9,502 nucleotides of DNA, taken from Planctomycetota bacterium (GTDB lineage Bacteria > Planctomycetota > GCA-002687715). Position 1 is the stretch's first letter. Each line of letters starts with the position of its first letter. The stretch is taken from contig JABSRK010000126.1 of assembly GCA_013213915.1 (NCBI GenBank), positions 1 through 9,502 on the forward strand. Direction: 5' to 3'. Below are positions 1 to 6,140 of this stretch, in pieces. The notes below the pieces were generated by a model. The model had not been told where the DNA came from, ran no database searches, and saw nothing but the letters and a program-made list of their open reading frames with translations. A program made the position numbers and the translations under genes.

Positions 1-477
1 AGTGAGTGCTTGCCGCTACAACTCTGCGACGTGGCCGTGTTCGTCAGCGCGCTCGCCTTGTTCAGACCGGGCCCCCTGGCTTTCGAGTTGACGTACCTCT
101 GGTGCCTGGGTGGGACGTTCCAGGGACTGATCACCCCCAATATCCTCGAGCCGTTCCCTCATTACCGTTTCTGGCACTACTTTCTCCTGCACGGGGGCCT
201 TGTTCTCAATGCGCTGTTTCTCGCCCTGTGCTGTGGCATGAGACCGCGACGGGGGACCCTGCTGCGCGTCTTTGTGGCATCCAACGCGATGGCTATCGTC
301 GCCGCAGCCGCCAACGGGCTGCTCGACGCGAACTACATGTTCCTCTGCGCGCCGCCTCCTACGGGTAGCCTGCTCGACTATCTCGGCCCGTGGCCCTGGT
401 ACATCGTGGGCGAGGAACTCCTCGCTCTGGTGGTGTTCGCCATCCTGTTGTTGCCATTCCGCCGTTCGGCGGGTTGA
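1..477 (+). CDS. YwaF/TIGR02206-type (TMEM164-related) integral membrane protein, C-terminal part
   Basis: The frame is open from base 1, so the gene starts upstream; 158 residues are visible. Family hallmarks are LPLQLCD near the left edge, FELTYLWCLGGTFQGLITP, FPHYRFWHYFLLHGG, a NYMFL block and the C-terminal LLDYLGPWPWYIVGEE, followed by a last hydrophobic helix and a basic end (PFRRSAG). About four to five hydrophobic segments are visible, so it sits in the membrane. Bacterial members (YwaF, the TP0381 family) are uncharacterised. As I recall, the eukaryotic relative TMEM164 is a phospholipid acyltransferase that uses Cys and His residues. The Cys of LPLQLCD and the His of LLHGG could correspond to these, but that is inference. 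TGA at 475-477 directly abuts the stop of the opposing GroES-like gene. The TTG at 10 is not a real start, because the match continues upstream of it. Confidence 0.85.
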   Translation, partial: SECLPLQLCDVAVFVSALALFRPGPLAFELTYLWCLGGTFQGLITPNILEPFPHYRFWHYFLLHGGLVLNALFLALCCGMRPRRGTLLRVFVASNAMAIVAAAANGLLDANYMFLCAPPPTGSLLDYLGPWPWYIVGEELLALVVFAILLLPFRRSAG

Positions 478-867
478 TCAGAGATTTTCGGGCAACGAAT
501 CGGGGACGAGCGGCTCGCGGACGAGGACGAGAATCGCGCTCTGGGGCACCACCAGGTACTTGCCGCCTTCGAACGAGATCTCGATGGCCGCCTTCCGGAA
601 GAACACCGCGAAATCACCAATATCGACCTGCATGGGCAGGTAGCGCGGCTGCTGGCTGGGCGAGCGCCACGGTTCGGGGTCCGCGTCGTTCGGAGGAGGG
701 AGCGGAGTCCCTGGCCCCATGGCGACGACCCGGCCCGTCTGGACGGCTTCTTTCTCAACCGCGCCCGGGGGGAGCAGGAGACCGACCTCCGTGCGATCCT
801 CGCCGTCCTCTGGTTCGACGAGGACGCGATCACCGACGACGAGGAGTTCTTTCTTGCCCTTGCGCAT
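478..867 (-). CDS. GroES/Cpn10-like co-chaperonin, divergent form with an insertion
   Basis: A 129-residue protein with the Cpn10 fold signature: GDRVLVEPE (12-20), a mobile-loop-like stretch with GLLLPP (29-34), GRVVAMGPG (45-53), VDIGDFAVFF (81-90) and KYLVVPQSAILVLV (103-116). Classical GroES is about 95-100 residues. The excess is mainly a Pro/Asp/Trp-rich insert at about 54-79 (PEPWRSP, YLPMQ) plus an acidic tail. Similar long GroES-family paralogues with a conserved W-containing insert occur in Bacteroidota and other phyla, so this is probably a known but uncharacterised subfamily. No groEL lies nearby and no CIRCE-type operator precedes it. The only nearby ATG (867) lacks a clear Shine-Dalgarno, but the match begins right after it. 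An rpmB terminator lies upstream, so it is probably transcribed on its own. Confidence 0.88.
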   Translation of the reverse strand: MRKGKKELLVVGDRVLVEPEDGEDRTEVGLLLPPGAVEKEAVQTGRVVAMGPGTPLPPPNDADPEPWRSPSQQPRYLPMQVDIGDFAVFFRKAAIEISFEGGKYLVVPQSAILVLVREPLVPDSLPENL

Positions 868-904
868 GGCGGAGAAGCTGAACGCTGCTGTTCGAGCCCC
901 CGTG

Positions 905-910
905 ATTGTA
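905..910 (-). promoter_or_regulatory. Candidate -10 box (TACAAT) for the GroES-like gene
   Basis: The minus strand reads TACAATC about 38 bases upstream of the ATG at 867. It is preceded by a GC-rich spacer that contains CCGCGGCC and the palindrome CGCGGCCGCG (917-926). No convincing -35 is visible 16-18 bases further up. The TACAATC form fits the other -10 boxes in this window, which end in AATC. Confidence 0.3.
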
Positions 911-993
911 TGCCCGCGCGGCCGCGGAGAACATGGGCAGCCGGGCTGGTGATGCCCGGCAGGGCCGCATACTGATCCAAGACGTGGCCCACG

Positions 994-1027
994 AAAAACC
1001 GCCCGTTGCCACGAGGCTCCCGGGCGG
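994..1027 (-). terminator. Rho-independent terminator after rpmB
   Basis: On the minus strand, CCGCCCG (1027-1021) pairs with CGGGCGG (1005-999), a perfect 7-bp GC stem. An inner GCC/GGC pair closes a TCGT loop, and TTTTT (998-994) follows. It lies 50 bases downstream of the L28 stop, so it ends the leuS/rpmB transcript and insulates the GroES-like gene. Confidence 0.78.
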
Positions 1028-1076
1028 GCTTGGTCAAGCGAGGTTACAGGCTTGTATGCCGCGTTGCTGGCGGCGC

Positions 1077-1409
1077 TCAGGCCGGCGCGGCGGACTTGGT
1101 GATCCCCAGCTGCTCGAGCCGGCGCTTATTGCGACCACGGAGGGCCTTTTCGATCTTCAGGGTGATCATGTGTCCCTTGAACGGGATCTTGACGACCCCC
1201 TTCTTGATCACGCTGGTCGCGACGCGCAGTCGGCGGATACCACCGTCGGGCATGACGATCCGGATCCGCTGAAGGTTCGGCCGGTAGGTGCGGCGGCTGA
1301 TGCCGGTCGTCTTCTTGCCGACGCCGCCCTCGCGCTTGGCCTTGCCCCGGCGGGTGACGCGGTTGCCGAAGCGGGTTCTCTTTCCGGTAATGTCACAGAC
1401 GCGGGGCAT
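1077..1409 (-). CDS. rpmB: 50S ribosomal protein bL28
   Basis: A 110-residue basic protein beginning MPRVCDITGKRTRFGN. It continues with TRRGKAKREGGVGKKTTGISRRTYRPNLQ and a C-terminal LRVATSVIKKG motif, the standard bL28 layout. It is a structural component of the large ribosomal subunit. It is longer than the usual 60-80 residue forms for two reasons: the basic insert between GN and RPNLQ, seen in planctomycete-like L28s, and an extra C-terminal tail after KGVVKIPFKG (ITLKIEKALRGRNKRRLEQ and onward). Only one Cys (C5) of the possible zinc-type pattern is present. An upstream in-frame ATG at 1427 exists. The ATG at 1409 is preferred because GGAG lies 7 bases before it and because MPRVC is the conserved family start. 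It lies 105 bases downstream of leuS. Confidence 0.95.
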   Translation of the reverse strand: MPRVCDITGKRTRFGNRVTRRGKAKREGGVGKKTTGISRRTYRPNLQRIRIVMPDGGIRRLRVATSVIKKGVVKIPFKGHMITLKIEKALRGRNKRRLEQLGITKSAAPA

Positions 1410-1416
1410 CACGGTT

Positions 1417-1420
1417 CTCC
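1417..1420 (-). promoter_or_regulatory. Shine-Dalgarno of rpmB, decides the start
   Basis: The minus strand reads GGAG, 7 bases, then ATG at 1409. This favours 1409 over the in-frame ATG at 1427, which would add six non-conserved residues. Confidence 0.7.
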
Positions 1421-1429
1421 ATGGCAACC

Positions 1430-1447
1430 TCCGGCGGTCTCGCCGGA
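1430..1447 (-). promoter_or_regulatory. Hairpin in the rpmB leader
   Basis: A perfect 7-bp stem TCCGGCG / CGCCGGA encloses a 4-base loop. It lies about 10 bases upstream of the rpmB Shine-Dalgarno and downstream of the predicted rpmB start of transcription. No T-tract follows, so it is not an intrinsic terminator. A role in ribosomal-protein leader regulation or mRNA stability is possible but unproven. Confidence 0.35.
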
Positions 1448-1453
1448 CAATGC

Positions 1454-1482
1454 GCCAAGTCGGGATTCTGCCAAGACTTGGC
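1454..1482. repeat. 8-bp perfect inverted repeat over the rpmB promoter
   Basis: GCCAAGTC (1454-1461) and GACTTGGC (1475-1482) are perfect inverted copies separated by 13 bases. The candidate rpmB -10 (1465-1470) lies between the arms. It could be an operator, or a hairpin in the leuS 3' untranslated region. No T-run follows. Confidence 0.45.
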
Positions 1483-1492
1483 CCGGTGACAA
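1465..1492 (-). promoter_or_regulatory. Candidate internal promoter for rpmB
   Basis: On the minus strand, TTGTCA (1492-1487), a 16-base spacer, and CAGAAT (1470-1465) followed by CC. The -35 matches consensus at 5 of 6 positions and the -10 at 4 of 6. It would give a leader of about 50 bases containing the 1430-1447 hairpin. It would let rpmB be made independently of leuS. Confidence 0.35.
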
Positions 1493-1514
1493 GGGTTGCT
1501 CGATGGGCCGGCGC

Positions 1515-4055
1515 TCAGGACACGACCAGATTCAGCATCCTGCCGGGCCGATAGATGATCTTCCGCAGCTCCTTGTCTGCCAGGTGTTTCTGTACGGCGG
1601 GGTCTTCCCGGGCCAGGGCAACCACGGCGTCCTCCTCCAGGTCTTTCGAGACTTCGAGGCGGGCGCGAACCTTGCCGTTCACCTGGACCGGAACGGTCAC
1701 TGTGTCCTCTTGGAGAAGGCTCGGGTCGAACGTGGGCCAGGATTCGAAAGCGATGGTGTCGGCGTGGCCAAGTCGGTGCCACAGTTCCTCACCAAGGTGG
1801 GGGGCGAACGGAGCCAGGAGCTTGATGAAATCGCCCATGACGGAGCGCGGCCGGACATCACGCTGGTTCATCACGTTTACGAACTCCATCATCCGCGAGA
1901 TGGCGGTGTTGAAGCGGAGGTTCTCTATGTCCTCCGTCACGGCCGCGACCGTAGCGTGACGAAGTTTCGTCGTGTCGTCGTCCGCGTTCACGTCCTGGAT
2001 CGACGGGTGGATGGAATCGTCTCCGTCCTCGCTCTCGGCAAAGAACAGACGCCATACCCGATTGAGGAAGCGGCTAACGCCCTCGATGCCGGAGGTCTGC
2101 CAAGGTTTCGCCATCTCCAGCGGCCCCATGAACATCTCGTAGAGCCGCATGGCGTCGGCGCCGTACGCGTCGATGATGTGGTCAGGGTTGACCACGTTGA
2201 GCTTTGACTTGCTCATCTTCTCCACCTGGCCGGAGAGTTCGATTCCGTTGGCGAAGAGCTTGCCGTCGCGCCTCTCCACATCCGACTCGTGGTAGTAGCG
2301 GCCGCTCGAATCCTTGTACGAGTAGGCGCGGATCATGCCCTGGTTGAACAACTTCTGGAATGGCTCCTTGGTGCTGACCAGCTCAAGGTCGAACAAGACC
2401 TTGTGCCAGAATCGCGCATAGAGCAGGTGCAGGACCGCGTGCTCCGTGCCGCCGATGTACAGGTCGACGGGCATCCAGTACTTCTCGTTCTCCGATGACC
2501 ATGCCTCCTGGTCGTTCCGCGCGTCGCAGAAGCGCAGGTAGTACCAGCAGGACCCTGCCCATTGGGGCATGGTGTTGGTCTCCCGTTCGCACGGTTCTCC
2601 GGTTTCCGGGTGGGGGACCTGAAGCCAGTCAGACGCGCGCGCCAGGGGAGGGCGTCCGTCGGCGGTCGGCTTGAACTCGGTCAGATGGGGGAGAGTGATC
2701 GGCAACACGTCATCGGGGAGGGGTACTGCCGTCCCGTCCGGCGTTTTCACCAAGGGAAACGGCTCGCCCCAGTACCGCTGACGCGAGAACAGCCAATCGC
2801 GCAGGGCGTATTGCACCCGCGCTCGGCCTGCCCCCACCTTCTCGAGGTCGATGACGATGCGTTCCTTGCATACGGCTGTCTCGAGTCCGTCGTACGCGCC
2901 ACTGTTGCACGCGACTCCGTCGGTCAAGAATGCAGTTTGTCGCGCGTCGGGGGCGCTGCCATGCGCCGGGCGAACCACGTCGCGGATAGGGAGATCGAAG
3001 GCCGTCGCGAAGGCATGGTCACGCTCGTCGTGGGCGGGGACCGCCATGATCGCGCCGGTGCCATAGCCCGCGAGAACGTAGTCCGCGATCCAGACAGGGA
3101 TCTTCTCGTCGTTGATCGGGTTGACCGCGAAGGCGCCGATGAACACCCCGGTCTTTTCTTTGGCGTCCGCGCGGCGGTCACGCTCGGAGCGCCGCGCGGA
3201 TCGGTCGGCGTATGCCACGACCTCAGCTCGGTGCTCGTCCGTCGTGATCTGCGCGACCAACTCGTGCTCGGGGGCGAGGACGCAATACGTTGCGCCGAAC
3301 AGGGTGTCCGGGCGGGTCGTGAAGACGGTGAATTCGGCGTCTGCACCGTCGACGCGAAACTGAACCTCGGCGCCGTGGGAGCGGCCGATCCAGTCACGCT
3401 GCATCTTCTTGACGGGTTCCGGCCAGTCAAGGTCCTGGAGGTCGTCTGTGAGCCGATCGGCATAAGCTGTGATGCGCAACATCCACTGGCGCATCATCCG
3501 CTTCTCCACCGGGTCGCCGGTTTCCTTGTATGTGCCGTCGGGGCTCACCTCCTCGTTGGCGAGGACCGTGCCGAGAGCGGGGCACCAGTTGACTGGGACC
3601 TCGGCCTGGTAAGCGAGTCCCTGCTCGTGCAATCTCAGGAAGATCCACTGCGTCCACCGGTAGTACGCTTCGGAACTGGTGTCGACTTCCCGGTCCCAGT
3701 CGTAGCTGAATCCCAGGCGCTTGATCTGGCGGCGAAAGTTGTCGGTGTTGCGTTTCGTAATCTCGGCTGGGTGGATCTCTTCACGAACGGCCGCGCGTTC
3801 CGCGGGAAGCCCGAACGCGTCCCAACCCATGGGATGGAGGACACTGAAGCCTGCCATCCGCTTGTAGCGGGCAACGATGTCGGTGGCGGTATAGCCCTCC
3901 GGATGTCCGACATGAAGTCCAGCCCCTGACGGGTAAGGGAACATGTCGAGGACGTAGTACTTGGGCCTGGTCCGATCTTCCACCGCCCGGAAGGTCTTGT
4001 TGTCCTCCCAGAAGGTCTGCCACCGAGGCTCGATCGTCGCCGGGTCATAGGGCAT
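1515..4055 (-). CDS. leuS: Leucyl-tRNA synthetase
   Basis: An 846-residue class I aminoacyl-tRNA synthetase that charges tRNA-Leu in the cytoplasm; full length for bacterial LeuRS. Seen in order: MFPYPSGAGLHVGHPEGYTATD with the HIGH-type motif HVGH at 48-51; HPMGWDAFGLPAE (74-85); the CP1 editing domain (about 225-420) with TTRPDT (246-251) and GTGAIMAVPAHDERD (332-346), whose Thr251 and Asp346 match the known editing residues; RQRYWGEP (425-432); the leucine-specific insert before KMSKS (about 577-610); KMSKS at 613-617; and the C-terminal domain with VNGKVRARLEV. The Cys pair seen in some bacterial zinc-1 modules is absent (only C158 near NWCPALGTVL), as in many non-proteobacterial LeuRS. 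AGGAG sits 8 bases before the ATG. rpmB follows after 105 bases. No confident promoter is seen upstream. Confidence 0.98.
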   Translation of the reverse strand: MPYDPATIEPRWQTFWEDNKTFRAVEDRTRPKYYVLDMFPYPSGAGLHVGHPEGYTATDIVARYKRMAGFSVLHPMGWDAFGLPAERAAVREEIHPAEITKRNTDNFRRQIKRLGFSYDWDREVDTSSEAYYRWTQWIFLRLHEQGLAYQAEVPVNWCPALGTVLANEEVSPDGTYKETGDPVEKRMMRQWMLRITAYADRLTDDLQDLDWPEPVKKMQRDWIGRSHGAEVQFRVDGADAEFTVFTTRPDTLFGATYCVLAPEHELVAQITTDEHRAEVVAYADRSARRSERDRRADAKEKTGVFIGAFAVNPINDEKIPVWIADYVLAGYGTGAIMAVPAHDERDHAFATAFDLPIRDVVRPAHGSAPDARQTAFLTDGVACNSGAYDGLETAVCKERIVIDLEKVGAGRARVQYALRDWLFSRQRYWGEPFPLVKTPDGTAVPLPDDVLPITLPHLTEFKPTADGRPPLARASDWLQVPHPETGEPCERETNTMPQWAGSCWYYLRFCDARNDQEAWSSENEKYWMPVDLYIGGTEHAVLHLLYARFWHKVLFDLELVSTKEPFQKLFNQGMIRAYSYKDSSGRYYHESDVERRDGKLFANGIELSGQVEKMSKSKLNVVNPDHIIDAYGADAMRLYEMFMGPLEMAKPWQTSGIEGVSRFLNRVWRLFFAESEDGDDSIHPSIQDVNADDDTTKLRHATVAAVTEDIENLRFNTAISRMMEFVNVMNQRDVRPRSVMGDFIKLLAPFAPHLGEELWHRLGHADTIAFESWPTFDPSLLQEDTVTVPVQVNGKVRARLEVSKDLEEDAVVALAREDPAVQKHLADKELRKIIYRPGRMLNLVVS

Positions 4056-4063
4056 CGCAACGT

Positions 4064-4068
4064 CTCCT
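4064..4068 (-). promoter_or_regulatory. Shine-Dalgarno of leuS
   Basis: The minus strand carries AGGAG, 8 bases, then ATG at 4055. This fixes the start of leuS at the conserved MPYDPATIEPRWQ end. Confidence 0.75.
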
Positions 4069-4183
4069 GCCGCGAACGGAGCGGCCCATGGTATCAGCGC
4101 TCCCGGCCGCTTCCACAGCCCGGCCCCGCGCAGGCAAACCTATTCCGGACAAGGGTTTCCGCCGTCACATGTTGGCGATCGAG

Positions 4184-4213
4184 TTGACGTAAGTTGGCCC
4201 GCGGCCATAAAAT
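4184..4213 (+). promoter_or_regulatory. Promoter of the BON-domain gene
   Basis: TTGACG (4184-4189) and TAAAAT (4208-4213) are separated by 18 bases; each matches consensus at 5 of 6 positions. The spacer ends in CCGCGGCC. The predicted start of transcription is near 4220, giving a leader of about 33 bases. A near-copy of this block drives the HEAT-repeat gene from the opposite side. The rest of 4056-4252, the gap between leuS and this gene, shows nothing else I recognise. Confidence 0.6.
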
Positions 4214-4252
4214 CCGGGACCCCTCACCCCGTTCCTTTTCGACCACATCCCC

Positions 4253-4978
4253 ATGGCCAGGAAGCCCATGCGCAAAACCGGGCGGGCCAGAAAAACCAAG
4301 CCCGCAAGCTCCTCCCGGAAAAGGACTTCTGGCAAGAGCAGGGGCCGGGGTGCGGCCTCGCGCAAGAAACCGGCCGCCAAGAAGAAGCCGGTCCGAAAGT
4401 CCTCCGCCAAGAGGGCGCCCTCCCGCAAGCCTTCGCCCGCGAAGGGAACGAAACGCAGGGCCGCAGCCGCCACGAGATCCAGAGACGGGAAGAAGGGGTC
4501 CCGGCGAACCAAGAAAAGGGCGGACCCCGCGCTGCTGTTCGGCCACACCCGCGATGATCTCCACGGGACGCGCCTCATCGAGGAGTTGGAGTCCCGCCAC
4601 GGCATCGATGTGTCCACCATCGACATCGGCATACGCGACGGCAAGGCGAAGGTGCGCGGCATCGTCTCCGATGCGGACGAACTACAGGCGGTTCGGGATA
4701 CCATCGCCGAGGGCGGGGGGATCTCCGAGCTCGAATATCTTGTGCAAATCGGCCCGGATCGTCGAGAGACCGATCGCAACCAGGCTAGGGCGATTCAGGA
4801 CGTCATCGACGGTGAGCCGGATCTTCAGGTCGAGAACATTCAGATCGCGTGCCTCAACAAGAAGGTCGTACTTCGGGGTTCGGTCGTCGATCCCATGCAC
4901 AAGATCAAGGCTGGATTGCTCGCGTTGCGTCAGGACAACGTGCAGCGCGTCCGAAACCGGGTCGTCGTCGTCAAGTAG
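4253..4978 (+). CDS. Histone-H1-like basic tail fused to two BON domains
   Basis: 241 residues. Residues 1-90 are low complexity: 39 are Lys or Arg and only one is acidic. The rest is mostly Ala, Ser, Pro, Gly and Thr, in repeats such as RKKPAAKKKP and SRKPSPAK, like histone-H1 or AlgP-type tails that bind DNA or RNA. Two BON-type modules follow: about 98-166 (LIEELESRHGIDVSTIDIGIRDGKAKVRGIVSD) and about 172-241 (IQDVIDGEPDLQVENIQIACLNKKVVLRGSV). BON domains (OsmY family) are linked to phospholipid or ligand binding and are mostly periplasmic, but cytosolic ones such as Kbp/YgaU exist. No signal peptide or TM segment is seen, so a cytoplasmic or nucleoid location is inferred. No clear Shine-Dalgarno precedes the ATG at 4253. 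The stop lies 11 bases from that of the convergent HEAT gene. The exact function is unknown. Confidence 0.9.
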   Translation: MARKPMRKTGRARKTKPASSSRKRTSGKSRGRGAASRKKPAAKKKPVRKSSAKRAPSRKPSPAKGTKRRAAAATRSRDGKKGSRRTKKRADPALLFGHTRDDLHGTRLIEELESRHGIDVSTIDIGIRDGKAKVRGIVSDADELQAVRDTIAEGGGISELEYLVQIGPDRRETDRNQARAIQDVIDGEPDLQVENIQIACLNKKVVLRGSVVDPMHKIKAGLLALRQDNVQRVRNRVVVVK

Positions 4979-5000
4979 GCCCCCCGCGCCTACGCGTTTT
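4975..5000 (+). terminator. Hairpin between the convergent BON and HEAT genes
   Basis: GTAGGC (4975-4980) and GCCTAC (4988-4993) form a 6-bp stem with a 7-base loop, followed by GCGTTTTC on the + strand. The stem contains both stop codons: TAG of the BON gene (4976-4978) and TAG of the HEAT gene (complement of 4990-4992). On the minus strand the stem is followed by only a short TT, so it would terminate better for the BON transcript. Confidence 0.5.
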
Positions 5001-6090
5001 CAGACGATGACGTTTCAGATCCGTTGGCGGCGTACGCAAGGGCCCGCGTAACGGACCCGTCCAGATCCTCTTCGCCAGCAGTGAAGTCTTGTCCGGTCGC
5101 CCGGCCATAGGCTGCCACGGCCGCGGCCCGAACAGCGTCATCATCGTCATCGAGGCGGCCAACGAGGCGCGGGGCGGCATCGCGGCCTTCGAGATCGATC
5201 AGGAGACCGCAAGCGATGGCCCGCAGTCCCGGCTCCTCGTCGACGAGAGATCGGTCCAGTGACCGCGCCCCCTCAGCCCCCGCGAGGCGCACGAGCACGC
5301 CAAGAGCAGCGCAACGTTCGTGGACCGGCCCGTTACCGGAGACCGTAGTGGAGAGCCGGAGCGCCAGGGAGGCGTCCTCCAGGAGCAGGAGTGCCTCCGC
5401 GACGAACGCACGAACGGGAGACCGCGGACTCCGCAACCCGTCCAGCAAGAGCTTGCGAGCGTCGGCACCGCCGATCTGGCCGACCGCACACGCTGCCCCC
5501 CTCCGGACGTCGTCGGAAACGGTATCGTCTTCGATCACTCGAGAGAGAACCGGCATGGCGGCCCCGTCCCCAATCGTGCCGAGTGCCTGGCATGCCTTGC
5601 GACGTAGCTCGTCATCTTCGCCGACACGGCCGATCCAGCGCGCAAGCAGTGGGATGCTCCGCGTGTCGCCCGCGGCGCGCAGCGAATCGACGATGGCCTT
5701 CTTGACCTCGGGGTGCTCGTTGTCCTTGGCGTCCAGCAGCAACTCGAGGCCCCCGACGTCGCCGAGCCGGCCGATGGCAACCGCGCCGAGCGCCCGCACG
5801 TACAGAGACGGATTATCGAGGGACGCGCGTATCCGGTCGGTGAAACCGGGGCGGCCGTGCTCAGCGATGAGATGCAAGCCGATCCCGTGCAGGGCGAACG
5901 ATCCGTGGCCGAGTAGGCGAGCAATGAGGTCGTCGAGCGCCCCTCCCACCAGGGCCGAGACGTCATGCATCAGAGGGTGACGCCAGACCGGGTTCTGCTG
6001 CCGGTCTTGGCACCAGGGAAGGCACCAGCGCTCCTCGAGACATTCGCGCTGTGCTTCGAGCTCGACGTAAAGGGCGTCCGTGGACTGCAT
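4990..6090 (-). CDS. HEAT-repeat protein
   Basis: 366 residues. From about 55 to 335 there is a tandem of helical repeats with the PBS-lyase/HEAT pattern, for example NPSLYVRALGAVAIGRLGD (93-111), HPEVKKAIVDSLRAAGD (126-142), DELRRKACQALGTIGD (160-175), SDDVRRGAACAVGQIGG (192-208), SPVRAFVAEALLLLED (224-239) and DAVRAAAVAAYGRATGQ (318-334). Such solenoids are scaffolds for protein-protein binding; no catalytic motif is visible. The N-terminus (1-50) is not repeat-like and holds C17, C23 and C27 with several Trp. The C-terminus is Ser/Glu-rich. No signal peptide or TM segment, so it is probably cytosolic. The ATG at 6090 fits the promoter just upstream but lacks a strong Shine-Dalgarno; M41 is an alternative. 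Function and partner are unknown; the convergent BON gene is a candidate partner by shared promoter. Confidence 0.9.
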   Translation of the reverse strand: MQSTDALYVELEAQRECLEERWCLPWCQDRQQNPVWRHPLMHDVSALVGGALDDLIARLLGHGSFALHGIGLHLIAEHGRPGFTDRIRASLDNPSLYVRALGAVAIGRLGDVGGLELLLDAKDNEHPEVKKAIVDSLRAAGDTRSIPLLARWIGRVGEDDELRRKACQALGTIGDGAAMPVLSRVIEDDTVSDDVRRGAACAVGQIGGADARKLLLDGLRSPRSPVRAFVAEALLLLEDASLALRLSTTVSGNGPVHERCAALGVLVRLAGAEGARSLDRSLVDEEPGLRAIACGLLIDLEGRDAAPRLVGRLDDDDDAVRAAAVAAYGRATGQDFTAGEEDLDGSVTRALAYAANGSETSSSENA

Positions 6091-6111
6091 AGGGAAATCC
6101 AGTACACCGCG

Positions 6112-6140
6112 ATTTTCGGCCGCGGCGCCACGTACGTCAA
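6112..6140 (-). promoter_or_regulatory. Promoter of the HEAT-repeat gene
   Basis: On the minus strand, TTGACG (6140-6135), a 17-base spacer ending CCGCGGCC, and GAAAAT (6117-6112). It aligns with the BON-gene promoter: 19 of 23 bases identical from TTGACG through CCGCGGCC, then AAAATC in both. The predicted start is near 6105, leaving a leader of only about 15 bases before the ATG at 6090. Confidence 0.55.

Noticed and set aside
868..993. CIRCE heat-shock operator upstream of the GroES-like gene
   Set aside because: No TTAGCACTC / GAGTGCTAA inverted repeat is present in this interval.
830..1012. 60-codon minus-strand frame upstream of the GroES-like gene
   Set aside because: Its start lies inside the rpmB terminator and it overlaps the GroES start in another frame; no conserved feature.
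906..2207. 433-codon open frame on + across rpmB and the leuS 3' end
   Set aside because: It covers two conserved genes and an intrinsic terminator on the other strand; no recognisable domain.
2562..3929. 455-codon open frame on + inside leuS
   Set aside because: It is antisense to the fully conserved leuS reading frame; long mirror frames are expected in GC-rich DNA and its product shows no family motif.
4194..5051. 285-codon frame overlapping the BON gene in another + frame
   Set aside because: No domain pattern; the BON frame shows two clear modules and ends at the hairpin.
4990..6090. HEAT protein as EboA, completing an ebo pair with eboE
   Set aside because: The EboA-type blocks I remember (such as the WSVDQAARTLLLL region) are not present; the repeats are ordinary PBS-lyase/HEAT type.
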